NCBI RefSeq assembly: GCF_030052815.1
Contig: NC_079495.1
Coordinates: 56,026,773-56,090,772, forward strand
Origin: Hevea brasiliensis
Taxonomy: Eukaryota > Streptophyta > Magnoliopsida > Malpighiales > Euphorbiaceae
DNA: 64,000 bases
Direction of reading: 5' to 3'
Positions within the stretch are counted from its first letter, which is position 1. Every line of letters begins with the position of its first letter. Below the pieces are notes generated by a model that ran no database searches, was not told the DNA's origin, and saw only the letters and a program-made list of their open reading frames with translations. Position numbers and translations under genes: made by a program. Below, in pieces: positions 36,927 to 48,663 of this stretch.

Positions 36927-39900
36927 TGTCACACCCTACCCCCCCGTAAGATGTAACATGATCCCATAGTACACCTAATGAATTACCATACTTCACCTAT
37001 CGATAACCCATTAGATATACTACAAGGGATTTTAAAACAATTTTCGTGAAATTTAAATCATTCGATTAAAATCTGGTGTTATAAAAATTTTTTCAAAATT
37101 TCGGCAAAGTGCCGGCTGTGTTTTGAGAAAACAATTCTTCAAACCTGAAAAGGAAAAACACTCCCAATATGTTTTCTCAAATACAACTCCAAGAAACTTC
37201 ATTTCATCTCACAATTCAATCTCAATAATCAATCATTTCATTTTCAAACCAACCTCATCATAAAAGAAACATTTCATTGAGTACAAGACTCAAAAATTAA
37301 TATTACAAAACTATTCAGGTAAATGAAACCTCAAATTTACATTTACAATAATTTACATTTAATTACATACCAAAATATTTTACAAGAGTTTTTATACAAC
37401 TGCTCAAATAATTTACATACATATTATTACATGCATACATCAAAACCTGTGTACATGGGTATACCTGGAGCTGATATGAATGTTTCTTCAAAGAAGCTTA
37501 CTCAATTGCTCTATGCTCTTTTCACCTGCGACAGCATACAAAGTTATCGCTGAGTGGTGAACTCAGTAGTGCACAACTATAACTTAAAACATAGTTCAAT
37601 ATACCTTAGCAAAATTACAGCAAATAATTTGGAAATTTGAGTACTCATCAAATTCCAAAAATCAAATTATTCATTGCCAATAACATAAATCATTTGTATG
37701 AAATGACTTTGATCGTGAAATTAAATTTATCAAATCACAACCAAATATTTTAGGTAATTCCAACAAAATCAATTATACATAAATCATAATTGAAATCACA
37801 ATTCTTTACTATTCAAAACCATTCTCTATCTCAAAAATCATTCTTTATCTCACTAACTATGCAAGACTAATCCGAAAAGGCCATCTTCGGGGTGATTCTA
37901 ACTCCCTATGGTCGGGGAGTTCGAATCAGATTCTAACTCCCTATGGTCGGGGAGGTCAAATCATTGTGCACAGTATACACCACAATAATGAATCTTCCGA
38001 AAGGGCCATAACATAAAAAAACTTAGATCTAACCTCTAATAAGAGGAGAATCTAAGCCTGTGCACGTACCATGGTAATCAAAACACACTAACTCCATTGT
38101 CTTCTCAACAAATGAGAGAGACGAGTAATAACCTAGTCAAGCATCTATAGTGTGACATAAAAAAATATCACAATCCTTTTAGTAAGCATAAATCACAATA
38201 CAATTCGATTCAAAGTCAATTGCAATATCCAATAATTTTTTATGCTCATCACAATTCAAATCATAAATTTGCATTTTTCCATGCAAATTGCCCATCACAA
38301 TTCAAAGCATGTTCTATCACAATTTTCCGAAACATAATTTATTCAATTCACAACAATGCTTAATACTTGTGGAAATACCATTTCACAAAGCTAAATTCAT
38401 ACATACTATAACAATTTCAATAATCATTGAATTAAATCCAATGCTTGTTAAACATAATACATAAGAAAAATACGTCAGTTAATCATATGAAATATTCAGA
38501 ACAAAATTAGTTAAAAGCTAGTTGTGCACAAACCTGATTTGAGTCGCTCCTAGGCCTTGACTCAATGTTTTTTATGCTTCTCAATGTCCTTATCAACTGA
38601 AACACACAATTTAAAGTTTTTCAGTACTCAATGAATTTGTTTCCAACCATAAAATCCAATATCTAAATTTTCTTGGTACTATTCCCTTTAATTTATTTCA
38701 TTAGTCAACTTATAATATTGACCCTTGATGCACTCTAAGTGAGTCAATTTTAATGTTTCCAATATGTCACATTTTAGAGCCCTTTTGTGTTGGTATATGT
38801 TACCAATTTCATTTTCAAGTGTATTGCATTTTATTGCAATTTATCGGATTTCGGCGTACTATTTTGACCTACCCGGATGACCTAGTTCCCTCAGTTTTCG
38901 GGTTTTGGTCCAAACTACAAACTTGTAGGCCTATGTCTTATTGCATGCGAGGCAAAATTTCAGGTCATTCTGAGTTGTGTAGACCAAGATATGGTCAATT
39001 TACCAATGCTGGACAGAATGCACTAAAATGGTAGGTTTAGGTCATTTTTAGGTCACTTTTGGTTCGGCCAGTTTTGATACCTGAACTTGTGCAAGCTATT
39101 TAGCTTTGTTCTGGCCATTTCTGAGCTTTGGTGTCTTCATAAGAATTGTAGATATATATCTAAACTTTTCATGGTAAAAATTTCAGGTCATTTGGACCTG
39201 TTTTGAGTGAGTTATGGCCAAAACACTAACTACTGCCCAAATGGTCAATTTTCAGGCTTTCAAGTCACTAATCCTGATTTGGTCATTTTTCAAGTTATCT
39301 TCTACGCAGAATTTAGGTATGATTCCTTCATGAAAGTTGGCACATTTTGTGCCTAGTTTCACCTCCAATTGGTTTCATACCAATTGGAGTCACACACTTA
39401 AGGTTCTAAGCTAAAACACACACTTCCCTACTACACACTTCTCATCACTTATCAATTACATATTCAACACTTACCAAACTACTTCCTTCATGCCAATTAT
39501 GATTTGTACCTTACCATTAACATATTTAACAACACATTTTGGTCATTTTGGACAGCTTGTAACCATTCTCAATATGCACACTATAAAATAGAATTTTCCA
39601 AAGTCCATTTACACCATTTAACCACATGAACATACCCTATTTACATACCCAATTCCAAACCATTATACACATATCCATGCTGCCATCAATAACAACATCT
39701 TAAACAACCATAAACAAGTAAAAAAAAGCTACATATACTGAATTTCCATGGCTGCCAAAATGTACATCTCTATTAAAACATCAAACTTCAAAAATTCTTC
39801 CATAAATCAACTACCCATAACCTTAGTTACACTTTTAATGAAACAAGAATTGAAAACACTCACTTACCACTTTTGAAGTTCTTCAAAACCTCACCCAAAC

Positions 39901-40736
39901 TTCTTCTTTTTGCTGTCAATGTTTTTCCCAAGCTGAGAATGCAAGTTTTAATGAAGGATTTATGGTGAAAGGAAGCTTGAATCATGGATGCATGGGTGTG
40001 GATGTGAGTTTGGCCATGGAGTCTCCCATGGAGTTCATTTCGGCCACTCTTCCAAAGGTTGAAGATGACAGAATTTTCTGTCCAAAGGTTGATTAAAGGT
40101 CCACTTAAGTGATGTTAGTGGAGCACTAATTGATTAAAAATCTATTTTAATGTTAAACTTTCCAATTTTTGCAATTTGGCCACCACACTTTTACTATTTA
40201 TATAATGTATCTCATTTTAATTTTTCATAGTATTTTCAAAGTTTAATATTATTTATTTTTAATGGACATTTAGGTCAAAAGACAACTCTGGGTGTCAAAT
40301 GACCACAATGCCCCTATTCATGTTGCATTCCCAATTTTTCGGCAACACCGAGTTTTATCGTTTCCTCGATTTCTCGTTTTTCTTTATACTAATTAATTAA
40401 TTTTTCTTTGATATTTCTAATGACATTTATACTTCAATAGACGTTTATTTAGTCCTAAAAATATTTTCTAGGGTTCCCCACGGTCCAAGGCTAGTCAATG
40501 GTCTACGCCGTAACTTCCCGGTGCGGTCACCCATCGCTATGGTTCTCGGCTCGTTTAACTTGGTTACATTTCATTGCTATTATTTTTCCTTTATTTTTCT
40601 TGTATTTTCTTTTCTTGTATTTCATTATTTTATGTCTCCTTACTAATATTTAAATGTAGTTCTAGGCATCCTAGCTGTCCGGACCACACTGGTCACCGAC
40701 ACAGTAGAACGCACTACCGAACATAGGGGTGTTACA
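36927..40736 (-). mobile_element. C2: solo LTR, family C, 3,810 bp
   Basis: Plus-strand reading TGTCACACCCTACCC... to CATAGGGGTGTTACA. Target duplicates GAACG (36922-36926) and GAATG (40737-40741), one C>T apart. The A1 5' LTR continues on the other side, which fixes both edges. It aligns with C1 through most of its length but differs by a 35-bp tandem duplication at 37894-37963 (GATTCTAACTCCCTATGGTC, twice). It contains the reversed stem-loop CTGAGT-GGTGA-ACTCAG at 37550-37566. No internal domain and no gene. Confidence 0.93.
37894..37963. repeat. 35-bp direct duplication in C2
   Basis: GATTCTAACTCCCTATGGTC starts at 37894 and again at 37929, each followed by GGGGAG. Not present in C1 or C3. 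Confidence 0.8.
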
Positions 40737-43700
40737 GAATGTCCGGAAAAATATTTAAACTAAAGTGAGGAACTATAATTAACTCAAATATTAATAAGAA
40801 AAATTTAGGAAAAATTTTAGAAATAAAATACAACCAAGTTAAATGAGCCGGTACCCTAGTGATGGGTAACCCAGTGGGAAGTTGCGGTTCTCGCAACTAG
40901 GAGCCCTAGACTCGGGGAAAAATTCATAAAATAATTTTTGGGACTCTAGAGAAGGGTCATTGAAGTTCCTATGGCATTAGAATGCCAAGAAAATACTTAG
41001 AAAAAATTTTCAATCGGTACAGACAATTTTGGTCTGTTAAGCCAAACAGAGGGCATTTTGGTCATTTCGCCTTCAGAGGTGATTTTTAACTGGCTTGTCC
41101 AGTTAAGTAAATAATTATTATGATAGAAAATATGAATAAATATTGCTAAAAATTAAATTGAAATTAAGTAGACCAAAAAAGAAAAGAAAATGAAAGAAAT
41201 TGGACTTATGACATTATTATAATGTCATTAAACATCCTCCCACCCAATCAAACTTTGACACATGGCATTAACTTATTTAAAATGACTAAATGGGAAGAAA
41301 AAAAGAAAGAAAAAATTCAGTTCTCCTCCTTCCTTCAGCTAAACGAAACACTTCTCCTAACCCTTACCACCATTAAAGCTTATCCAAGCTTTATAACCAA
41401 CCCAAATCTCACTTGAAACCCTAAGTCCACTTCAACAAAATTTGTCTCTACATCTTGAGCAAGTGTTTGGCTGCCAAGAAAGCCAAAGAAAGTGAAGGAA
41501 TTTTGAGTGAAAAAATTCTGCTCAAAAGGTTAGTGACCAATATCTCTTCCTTTCTTTCAATATATGTTTAAGGACTTGATTGAGCTTAAAAATTGCAAGA
41601 AATTGGAAAGAAAACTATAAGTATGCACTCTTCAAATTTTGGCAGCCTTAGAGTGTGTTAGGATTTCATTGATTAGATTAATTTATAGTTGTCCATGGCT
41701 CCCATTGAATATGAATTAGATGTCTTAATTCATTGATTGCATGTATATGAAGAATTGAAGTTGATGGAATTAAGGTTTGGTCAAAACCTAGGGTTTTGCT
41801 CATGTGTTGGTGAATGAAAGTTTAAATGGTCAATTAGTGACCATTTAGCCATGTATGATGAGGAAATGAAGTGAGTTGAGGCTTGGCAATTGAGTGTGGG
41901 TGAGCTGCCTTGGCTGACCTGTAGGACTAAGCATGAGTCCAGCAGGTTTTGGCAGTTATAAATGGAGTTGTAGAGGTTCAATTGGTGCAAGGCCAATTGG
42001 AAATGAAACTAGACACATAATGGCACAACTTTGGTATAGAAACCCTGCCCAAAAAACCAAACCAAGTTGACCTAAAAATTGCCCTAATCCGAGTGATCTT
42101 CATTCTGCCTGGGCAAAATGACTAAATGAACAGTATTTATTTATTTAGTCGTAACTCAGTGTAGAAAGGTCCAATTACCTGAAATTTTACTAGCGGAAAG
42201 CTGAGACATAGGCCTACAACTTTCATGAAGAACACAAATCCAAATTCTGACCATAACCTAGTCAAATTGCTAACCAAACTTAGGTTACCAAATCTAGCAG
42301 AACAAGTTTTGCCCAGAATTTTGGATTCTATCCAATCCGGCCAGTTATGGTGTTTATGCTATAACTTGAGCTACAAAACTCCAAATAGAGTGATTCAAAA
42401 AATGAAATATAACTAGACAAAATAAGTAACAACTTTCATGAAGACAATTTTGCCAAATTCCTACTGTAAAAATGACCAACGGAATAGTAAACACAAGGCT
42501 TGAAATCTGAAAATTTTGAACAACTAGCTCTAAGCTTAGAAATGGTATTGGCAACCAATACCAACAACTTTAGAATGCAAAATGTGGTATGTTGGAAGTA
42601 TTAGAACCAATGTACCTATTGTCTATGCAAAAGTCAACATTTTAGTTGACTAATGAAATGAATAGTAACACCTAAACTTAAATTTCAAGAATTGTACAAT
42701 TTAAAAGTGTAACATGCCCTAGTACACCTATCAAGGTTGGTTTGGATAGGTTGGCATGCCAATAGGGTTCAGTTAGCAGTACTGCATATGGCATTATGCC
42801 ATTCTGTGATTTTATGGCTTTTAGCCATTCTGACATTGTGATGATACTTGGCCTTATGCCTAATATTTATTACAGCTCATTAGCTGTTCTATTGCAGACC
42901 GGGAGATACATATGTGACCGATGGTGTGACGACCCGAGGTACTTGATACCCAGTGCTAGTTTACCCATTTATCCAGTCCAGTCATCCAGTATAGGTTACT
43001 TGGAAAACTAAAAATGGAAGTGGATAAATTTAATGAAATTATGAATATAACAAGTACAAAATAAATAAGATTACCAATAATGATCGAAAAATTGTCTGCA
43101 TAAGACATCAAAACATGCACTGCATATTTATTTTCTGTTATTTCTTTTTATTTTATTATTAGCACCACTAAGCATTATTGTTTAGCGCGTTTCTTTTTGC
43201 CACGCGTAGGTTCTGTAGAGACCGACCGAGAGCCCAATAGACCACAGACTGGGTGAGACCTTATGCAACTCTGCATAGTGTCCGTGTCACCTCACCATCA
43301 TCAGTGCATTAGCAGGACACTAGGTTTTATTTTTGTATTTTGTAATTAACTTTTATTTTCTCATGTGTAATTAAGACTTATGTAATGTATTTTGGGTATT
43401 GATGTAAATAATGGAAATTGTGTTTATGAATGAAAAAGTGAATATTTATTTATGACTCTTACATGAATATCATATGAAATGAATGAATGAGAAATGGGAG
43501 AAATATTGAGATTTTGTTGATGAAATGGAGTTTGGGATTGATTGAAAATTTTGGAAGTGTTTTTCACAAGTTCCGAAGAACTGTTTTATCCATTTTTAGT
43601 CGGCACTCTACCGGATTTTCTATAAAATTTGCGGAACCTCAAATAAATTATAATTTCAATAAATGACTTAAATGAATTATATTTCACAAATTGTACTTCA

Positions 43701-43816
43701 TAACTATGAAAAAATAAATTAGGAAGAATAAAAATGATTGAATTAAAAATGGGTGTTCCGGTACACTGCGTGGCATACTTGCTCGGCTACACTGTAGACG
43801 GGTAAGGGGTATCACA
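40737..43816 (+). mobile_element. A1 5' LTR, main piece
   Basis: Resumes after the C2 duplicate with TCCGGAAAAATATTTAAAC and ends GGTAAGGGGTATCACA at 43816. Landmarks as in the 3' LTR: hairpin repeats 42785-42900, stem-loop 43168-43185 (CTAAGC/GTTTAG, one G-U pair) and TAGTGTCC (43276-43283) / GGACACTA (43315-43322). It matches 48739-51813 with scattered, mostly transition-type differences. Open frames inside (41222, 41781, 42225) are LTR sequence, not genes. Confidence 0.9.
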
Positions 43817-43821
43817 TTCAG

Positions 43822-43834
43822 TGGTATCAGAGTT
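43822..43834 (+). other. A1 primer binding site (initiator tRNA-Met)
   Basis: TGGTATCAGAGTT, 5 bases after the LTR end. One or two terminal changes from the perfect match. Confidence 0.9.
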
Positions 43835-43943
43835 TGGTTTAGGCGTTTCTGGGCCTAGATCGAGTCCATACCATGCATTGCATTTGTAAGAGTCGAGGTG
43901 ACACTAATGCAGATCTATTTTTCTTTGTTATTTTGAACAGGAT

Positions 43944-45089
43944 ATGGACCCTACATCAGAGAAGGCAGTTGAGGAGGAAGTGGAGAGTCATGTTCCACCT
44001 GCAGCAGCTGAGACTGCGGGTAGTGGAGAACCTATTCCGCTAGCTCAAGCAAAGCCTGCTCAGCCTCCACAGGCCATGTTCCAGCAAATTGCCGAGTTCT
44101 TCAGACAAATGGCTGGAGTAATGCCACCACCACCACCACCTCCACAGTAGAAATCACATCTGGAAAGATTGAGAAAATTTGGAGCAGTGGATTTCTTTGG
44201 TAAGAGAGAAGATGATTCTGTTGCAACCGAAAACTGGTTGAACAGAACAGGGAGAGTTTTAAAACAACTCCACTGCACTCCTGAACAAAATCTAAAAGCT
44301 GTTGTATCTCTATTGCAAGATGATGCCTACCAATGGTGGGATACAGTGTCTAGTGAAGTGCAACCAGAAGTAATAACTTGGGACTTCTTCCTCTCAGAAC
44401 TCAAGAAAAAGTATGTGGGTAGTGTATACCTGGAAGAGAAAAGAAGAGAATTCATTAACTTGAGGCAGAGACAGCTGATAGTGGCCGAGTATGAAAAGGA
44501 ATTTGTTAAACTGAGCCGCTATGGAAGTGAGATAGTCTCTAACAAAGCTAAAAGGTATAAGAGATTTGAGGAGGGATTAAATGACAAAATAAAGATCAAG
44601 ATCACTGCCTTGGGAATCACAGACTTCACTAAGTTAGTGGAAGCTGCTATAAAAGTTGAAAAGGTTAGAATAAGTGAACATACCACAAGAGAGAGACAGC
44701 AAAAGAGGGGCCTAGGTCAGTTTAGTTCATCTCCTGCACCTGGGAAGAAATTCAAAGGTCCACCTGCATAGAGTTCAGGTCAACCTCAAGGTTAGGGTCA
44801 GTCTCAGGGGCCCAGGCCACAGTTCACCCCTAGGAGAGGTCAGTCCACACCACCAGTGGGCAGCTTTCTAGGGATGGGGTTCAGGGGACCAGCCCCAGCA
44901 TCTTCTGCATGTCCACATTGCCTGAAGTGGAATAAGGGGGAGTGTTGGAGAGTGACTGGTGCCTGCTTAAGGTGTGAGTCGACAGAGCATTAGCTGAGGA
45001 ACTGTCCACATAGAACTATTACAGCTGCTCCAACACAAGCAGACAGACCTGCTCCTGCACCACAAAGGGGTAGGAAATCTGGCAAATCT
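43944..45089 (+). pseudogene. A1 gag
   Basis: ATG 43944 (MDPTSEKAVEEEVESHV), frame shared with protease and RT. A TAG at 44148-44150 follows a proline run (PPPPPP, from CCACCACC repeats). The capsid part runs from 44169: RKFGAVDFFGKREDDSVATENWLNRTGRV, LQDDAYQWWDTVSSEV, ITWDFFLSELKKKYVGSVY, EKEFVKLSRYGSEIV. Further stops are TAG 44769-44771, TAG 44793-44795 and TAG 44991-44993. The nucleocapsid has CPHCLKWNKGEC and CLRCESTEH-stop-LRNC: the second knuckle keeps its CCHC spacing but for the stop. Most stops fit CAG>TAG. Gag would form the particle and package RNA, and is long enough to be full length. A functional parent was intact here. Confidence 0.9.
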
Positions 45090-46379
45090 GTGGCAGTGGG
45101 ACCATCACAAAGGCCTGCATCTGAGCGAGCAGAGAGGCCTGAGGGCAAACCACCTACCAGAGCCTATGCCATAAGAGCTCAGGAGGAGCAAGATGCCCTG
45201 GACATCATCAGGGGTACGCTCTCCCTCTACAATACATCTGTACATGCATTGGTGGATCCAGGATCCACTCATTCATACATCTGCATCAACCTACCCATAG
45301 AAAGAGGGATACTAGTAGGGGAGAGTGACCAAAACATCCTGGTCACTAATCCATTGGGCCACAGTGTAGTGGTGAACAAAGTGTACAAAGGTTGCCCGTT
45401 AAGGATTCAGGGGTATAAATTCTTAGCAGACCTGATTGAGTTGCCTTTCCATGAGTTTGACGTGATTTTGGGAATGGACTGGTTGTCACATCATCAGACA
45501 ATGGTTGATTCTAAACTGAAGAGGATTTCCTTGAAAACTTCTGAGGGTCATGAGATTACAGTTGTGGGGGAAAGGACAGATTTCTTGTCCAATGTTATCT
45601 TAGTCACAATTGCAAGAAAACTGATGAGAAAAGGCTGTGAAGCCTACCTAGCACATCTGGTGGACACTAGGAAGGCTAAGCCAAGTCTATGTGACATACC
45701 CATAGTAAGAGACTTCCCAGATGTGTTCCCTGAAGAATTGCCTAGTTTGCCACTAGAAGGGGAAGTTGAATTTGCTATTGAGATACTGTCGGGTACAGCA
45801 CCAATCTCTATTGCTCCTTATAGGATGGCACCTACTGAGTTAAAGGAACTGAAAATCGAGTTACAAAAGTTACTGGATAAAGGGTTTATACGCCCCAGTG
45901 TGTCACCATGGGGAGCTCCAGTGCTATTTGTAAAGAAGAAAGATGGGACTTTGAGGTTATGCATCGATTACCGATAGTTGAATAAAGTGACTGTGAAGAA
46001 CAAATATCCGTTGCCTAGAATTAACGATTTGTTTGATCAGTTGAAGGGAACAGGAGTATTTTCTAAAATTGATCTCAGATCAGGGTATCATCAGTTGAGG
46101 ATGAAGGATGCAGATATGCCAAAGACTGCATTCAAGACCCGGTATGGGCATTATGAGTTCCTGGTACTGCCCTTTGGCCTAACAAATGCACCAGCAGCAT
46201 TCATGGACCTTATGAACCGTATCTTCCATCCATACTTAGATCGGTTTGTAGTGGTCTTTATTGATGATATTTTGGTGTATTCCAAGACCAGGGAAGAACA
46301 TGATGAGCTTTTGAGGATTGTTCTGCAAACCATGAAAAGAAGTTGTATGCTAAGTTGTCAAAGTGTGACTTCTGGTTAA
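45090..46379 (+). pseudogene. A1 protease and reverse transcriptase (first frame)
   Basis: Same frame as gag. Protease: [12 protein letters not shown] at about residue 50 of this stretch, with an intact Asp-Xaa-Gly, then [83 protein letters not shown], then CIDYR followed by TAG (45975-45977) where the family has Gln, then [28 protein letters not shown] (catalytic Asp), [17 protein letters not shown] and [12 protein letters not shown] (the Y/FxDD pair). A one-base deletion near 46335 takes the true reading out of this frame, and the tail to 46379 is out-of-frame. Both enzyme sites are intact otherwise. Protease would cut the polyprotein, RT would copy the RNA. Confidence 0.93.
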
Positions 46380-47036
46380 ATGAAATTGCATTCCTTGGAC
46401 ACATAGTGTCAGCTGATGGGATTAGAGTGGATCCCAAGAAAATAGAAGCAGTGATGGAATAGAAGCCTCCCAGAAATACAACTGAGGTCAGAAGTTTCTT
46501 GGGGCTAACTAAGTATTATAGAAGATTTGAGAAGGGATTTTCTTTAATAGCTGCTCCAATGACCAAGTTGTTACACAAGAATGTCATATTTAACTGGAAT
46601 AACAAGTGTTAGGCCAGTTTTGAGAAGTTGAAGGCTATATTGATAGAGGCACCAGTGTTAACACAGCCAGTGTCGGGAAAGGACTTTGTGGTCTACAGTG
46701 ATGCCTCTTATAATGGGTTAGGGTGTGTATTGATGCAAGAGGGGAAGGTGGTCGCTTATGCTTCTAGGCAGCTGAGGCCACATGAACAGAATTACCCTAC
46801 CCATGATCTATAACTTGTAGCAATTATCTTCGCACTGAAGATATGGAGGCACTACTTGTATGGTGAAAAGTGCTACAGTTACACAGACCATAAAATTCTG
46901 AAATACTTACCAACCCAGAAGGAGCTCAACCTCAGACAGAGGCGATGGATTGAGTTCCTGAAGGACTATGATTATGTGATTGATTACCATCCTGGGAAGG
47001 CAAATGTAGTTGCTGATGCTTTGAGCAGAAAATCCA
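46340..47036 (+). pseudogene. A1 RT connection and RNase H
   Basis: Continues in the frame one base away: [27 protein letters not shown], then a TAG near 46460 (family Trp, TGG>TAG), [13 protein letters not shown], a TAG near 46612, and RNase H from [20 protein letters not shown] (first catalytic Asp), [22 protein letters not shown] 46811-46813 where the family has Glu, [27 protein letters not shown] (further Asp) and VVADALSRK (last Asp). Catalytic residues are all visible, so loss is due to the stops and the frameshift. RNase H removes RNA from the RNA-DNA hybrid. Confidence 0.9.
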
Positions 47037-48214
47037 TCACCACTCTGAGATCATTGAATGCCCACCTATCTTTGGCTCGAGATGGAGCTATTTTGGCTAA
47101 GTTGCAAGTGAGGCCAAACCTGTTACAGCAGATTTTAGATGGGCAAAAGGTAGATGAAAAGTTAATGACTACTGTGAGTAAAGTCTCAGAAGGGAAAGTA
47201 ACTGACTATGAGGTGAAAGTAGATGGGTGTCTATACTATAAAGGAAGAGTATGTGTACCAGATGATGGGGAATTGAAAGCCAGTATTCTGAAAGAGGCAC
47301 ATACCAGTGTTTATGCTATGCACCCAGGAAGTACAAAAATGTATCATGATCTGAAGCTTCGTTATTGGTGGCCTGGTATGAAGAAGGACATAGCTGACTA
47401 TGTGACTAAATGCTTGACATGTCAGCAAGTCAAGGCAGAACTTCAAGTTCCATTGGGATTGCTACAACCTATACGCATACCTAAATGGAAATGGGATCGG
47501 GTCACCATGGATTTTGTAAGTGGTCTACCTCTCACCCAGAAGAAGCATGATGCAGTATGGCTGATAGTAGATAGATTGACGAAGTCAACAAACTTTCTGT
47601 CAGTTAGGACTGACTACTCACTGGAGAAGTTAGCAGAATTGTATATTAGTCAGATAGTTAGACTGCATGGAATTCCACTTTCCATCATATCTGATCGAGA
47701 CCCAAGGTTTACATCGAGATTTTGGAAGAAATTACATGAATCCTTGGGTACACAACTCCACTTCAGCACAGCTTTTCATCCTCAGACGGATGGGCAATTA
47801 GAAAAAGTAATCCGGGTAAACAATTGAAACCAATTGAATTAATACAAATATTAAACTGAAATGATAATAATAATATGAAATATATATCAGGTCCTTGAGG
47901 ATATGCTGAGGAGTTGTGTTATTGAGTTTGAGGGAAGTTGGGATAGATACCTCCCACTGGCAGAATTTGCATACAATAATAGCTACCGAGCTAGCATCCA
48001 AATGGCCCCGTATGAAGCACTGTATGGGAGGAAATGTAGAACTCTAGTGTGCTGGACTGAATTGGGTGAAGATAAACTAGTAGGGCCAGACCTTGTGAAA
48101 TAGACTAAGGAGAAAGTAAAACTAATCAAAGTCAATCTGAAGGTTGCCTCATATAGACAAAAATCCTATGCTGACCTGAAGAGAAAAGAAATAGAATATG
48201 CGGTTGGCGACAAA
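47037..48214 (+). pseudogene. A1 integrase, with an intron-like insertion
   Basis: HHCC-type zinc domain ([15 protein letters not shown] ... CLTCQQVK), then catalytic core: Asp in [10 protein letters not shown], Asp in [10 protein letters not shown], Glu in DGQLEKVI. Straight after the Glu the sequence is split by 75 bases (47816-47890) with GT...AG ends. Past them the protein goes on in the same frame with VLEDMLRSCVIEFEGSWD, AEFAYNNSYRASI, YEALYGRKCRT. Without removal the frame stops at TGA 47825-47827. Another stop, TAG 48101-48103, sits where B1 and B2 have Gln. All three catalytic residues are present. Role: insertion of element cDNA. Confidence 0.9.
47816..47890 (+). other. Candidate intron in the A1 integrase (75 bp, GT-AG)
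   Basis: Starts GTAAAC after ATCCGG and ends TATATATCAG before GTCCTTGAGG. Very AT-rich, 75 bases long (a multiple of three, near the lower limit for plant introns), with TGA in the reading frame. Removing exactly this stretch restores the aligned protein. Sister copies B1 (about 58925-58945) and B2 (about 14090-14105) run through this point without it. Confidence 0.65.
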
Positions 48215-48654
48215 GTGTTCCTCAAGGTGTCACCGTGGAAGAAGGTACTAAGGTTTGGAAGAAAAGGTAAGTTAAGCCCTAGGTTCATTGGCCCATATGA
48301 AGTCATTGAACGAGTGGGTCCAGTGGCCTACAGGCTAGCTTTACCATTAGAGTTAGATAAGATCCACAATGTGTTCCACACGTCTATGCTAAGAAGATAC
48401 CGCTCAGATCCTTCACATATCATCTCCATGGAAGAAATTGAAGTACAACCGAAATTGACATATGAAGAAGAACCCATACGGATCCTGGCTCGGGAAGTGA
48501 AAGAGTTGAGGAGTAAGCAGATTCCACTGGTGAAAGTGCTTTGGAGGGACCACAACACTGAGGAGGAAACTTGGGAAAGTGAAGAGACGATGAGGCAACA
48601 GTTCCCTCAACTGTTTGCATCAGGTAAATTTCAAGGACAAAATTTAAATTAGAG
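48215..48654 (+). pseudogene. A1 integrase C-terminus and chromodomain
   Basis: Open to the natural end TAG/TAA region at about 48652. The GPY/F-type module reads GRKGKLSPRFIGPYEVIERVGPVAYRL, then IHNVFHTSMLRRYRSDP. The chromodomain spans roughly the last 55 residues: YEEEPIRILAREVKELRSKQ, IPLVKVLWRDHN, EEETWESEETMRQQFPQLF. The LW..H....TWE..E.M...P.LF pattern is that of chromoviruses, here Tekay/Del type. It would bind modified histones and direct insertion to heterochromatin, which fits a window made of repeats. This is the least damaged domain in A1. Confidence 0.92.
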
Positions 48655-48663
48655 GAGAAGAGT
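48626..48663 (+). other. A1 pre-PPT inverted repeat and polypurine tract
   Basis: AAATTTCAAGGACAAAATTT at 48626-48645 overlaps the end of pol. The PPT AGAGGAGAAGAGT (48651-48663) abuts the 3' LTR start at 48664. Confidence 0.85.

Noticed and set aside
44148..44150. Readthrough stop between parts of A1 gag
   Set aside because: It lies within gag rather than at a gag-pol border, follows a CAG run, and is one of many CAG>TAG changes.
46335..46340. Programmed frameshift between RT and RNase H in A1
   Set aside because: B1 and B2 keep one frame here, and the change is a single missing base, so it is decay.
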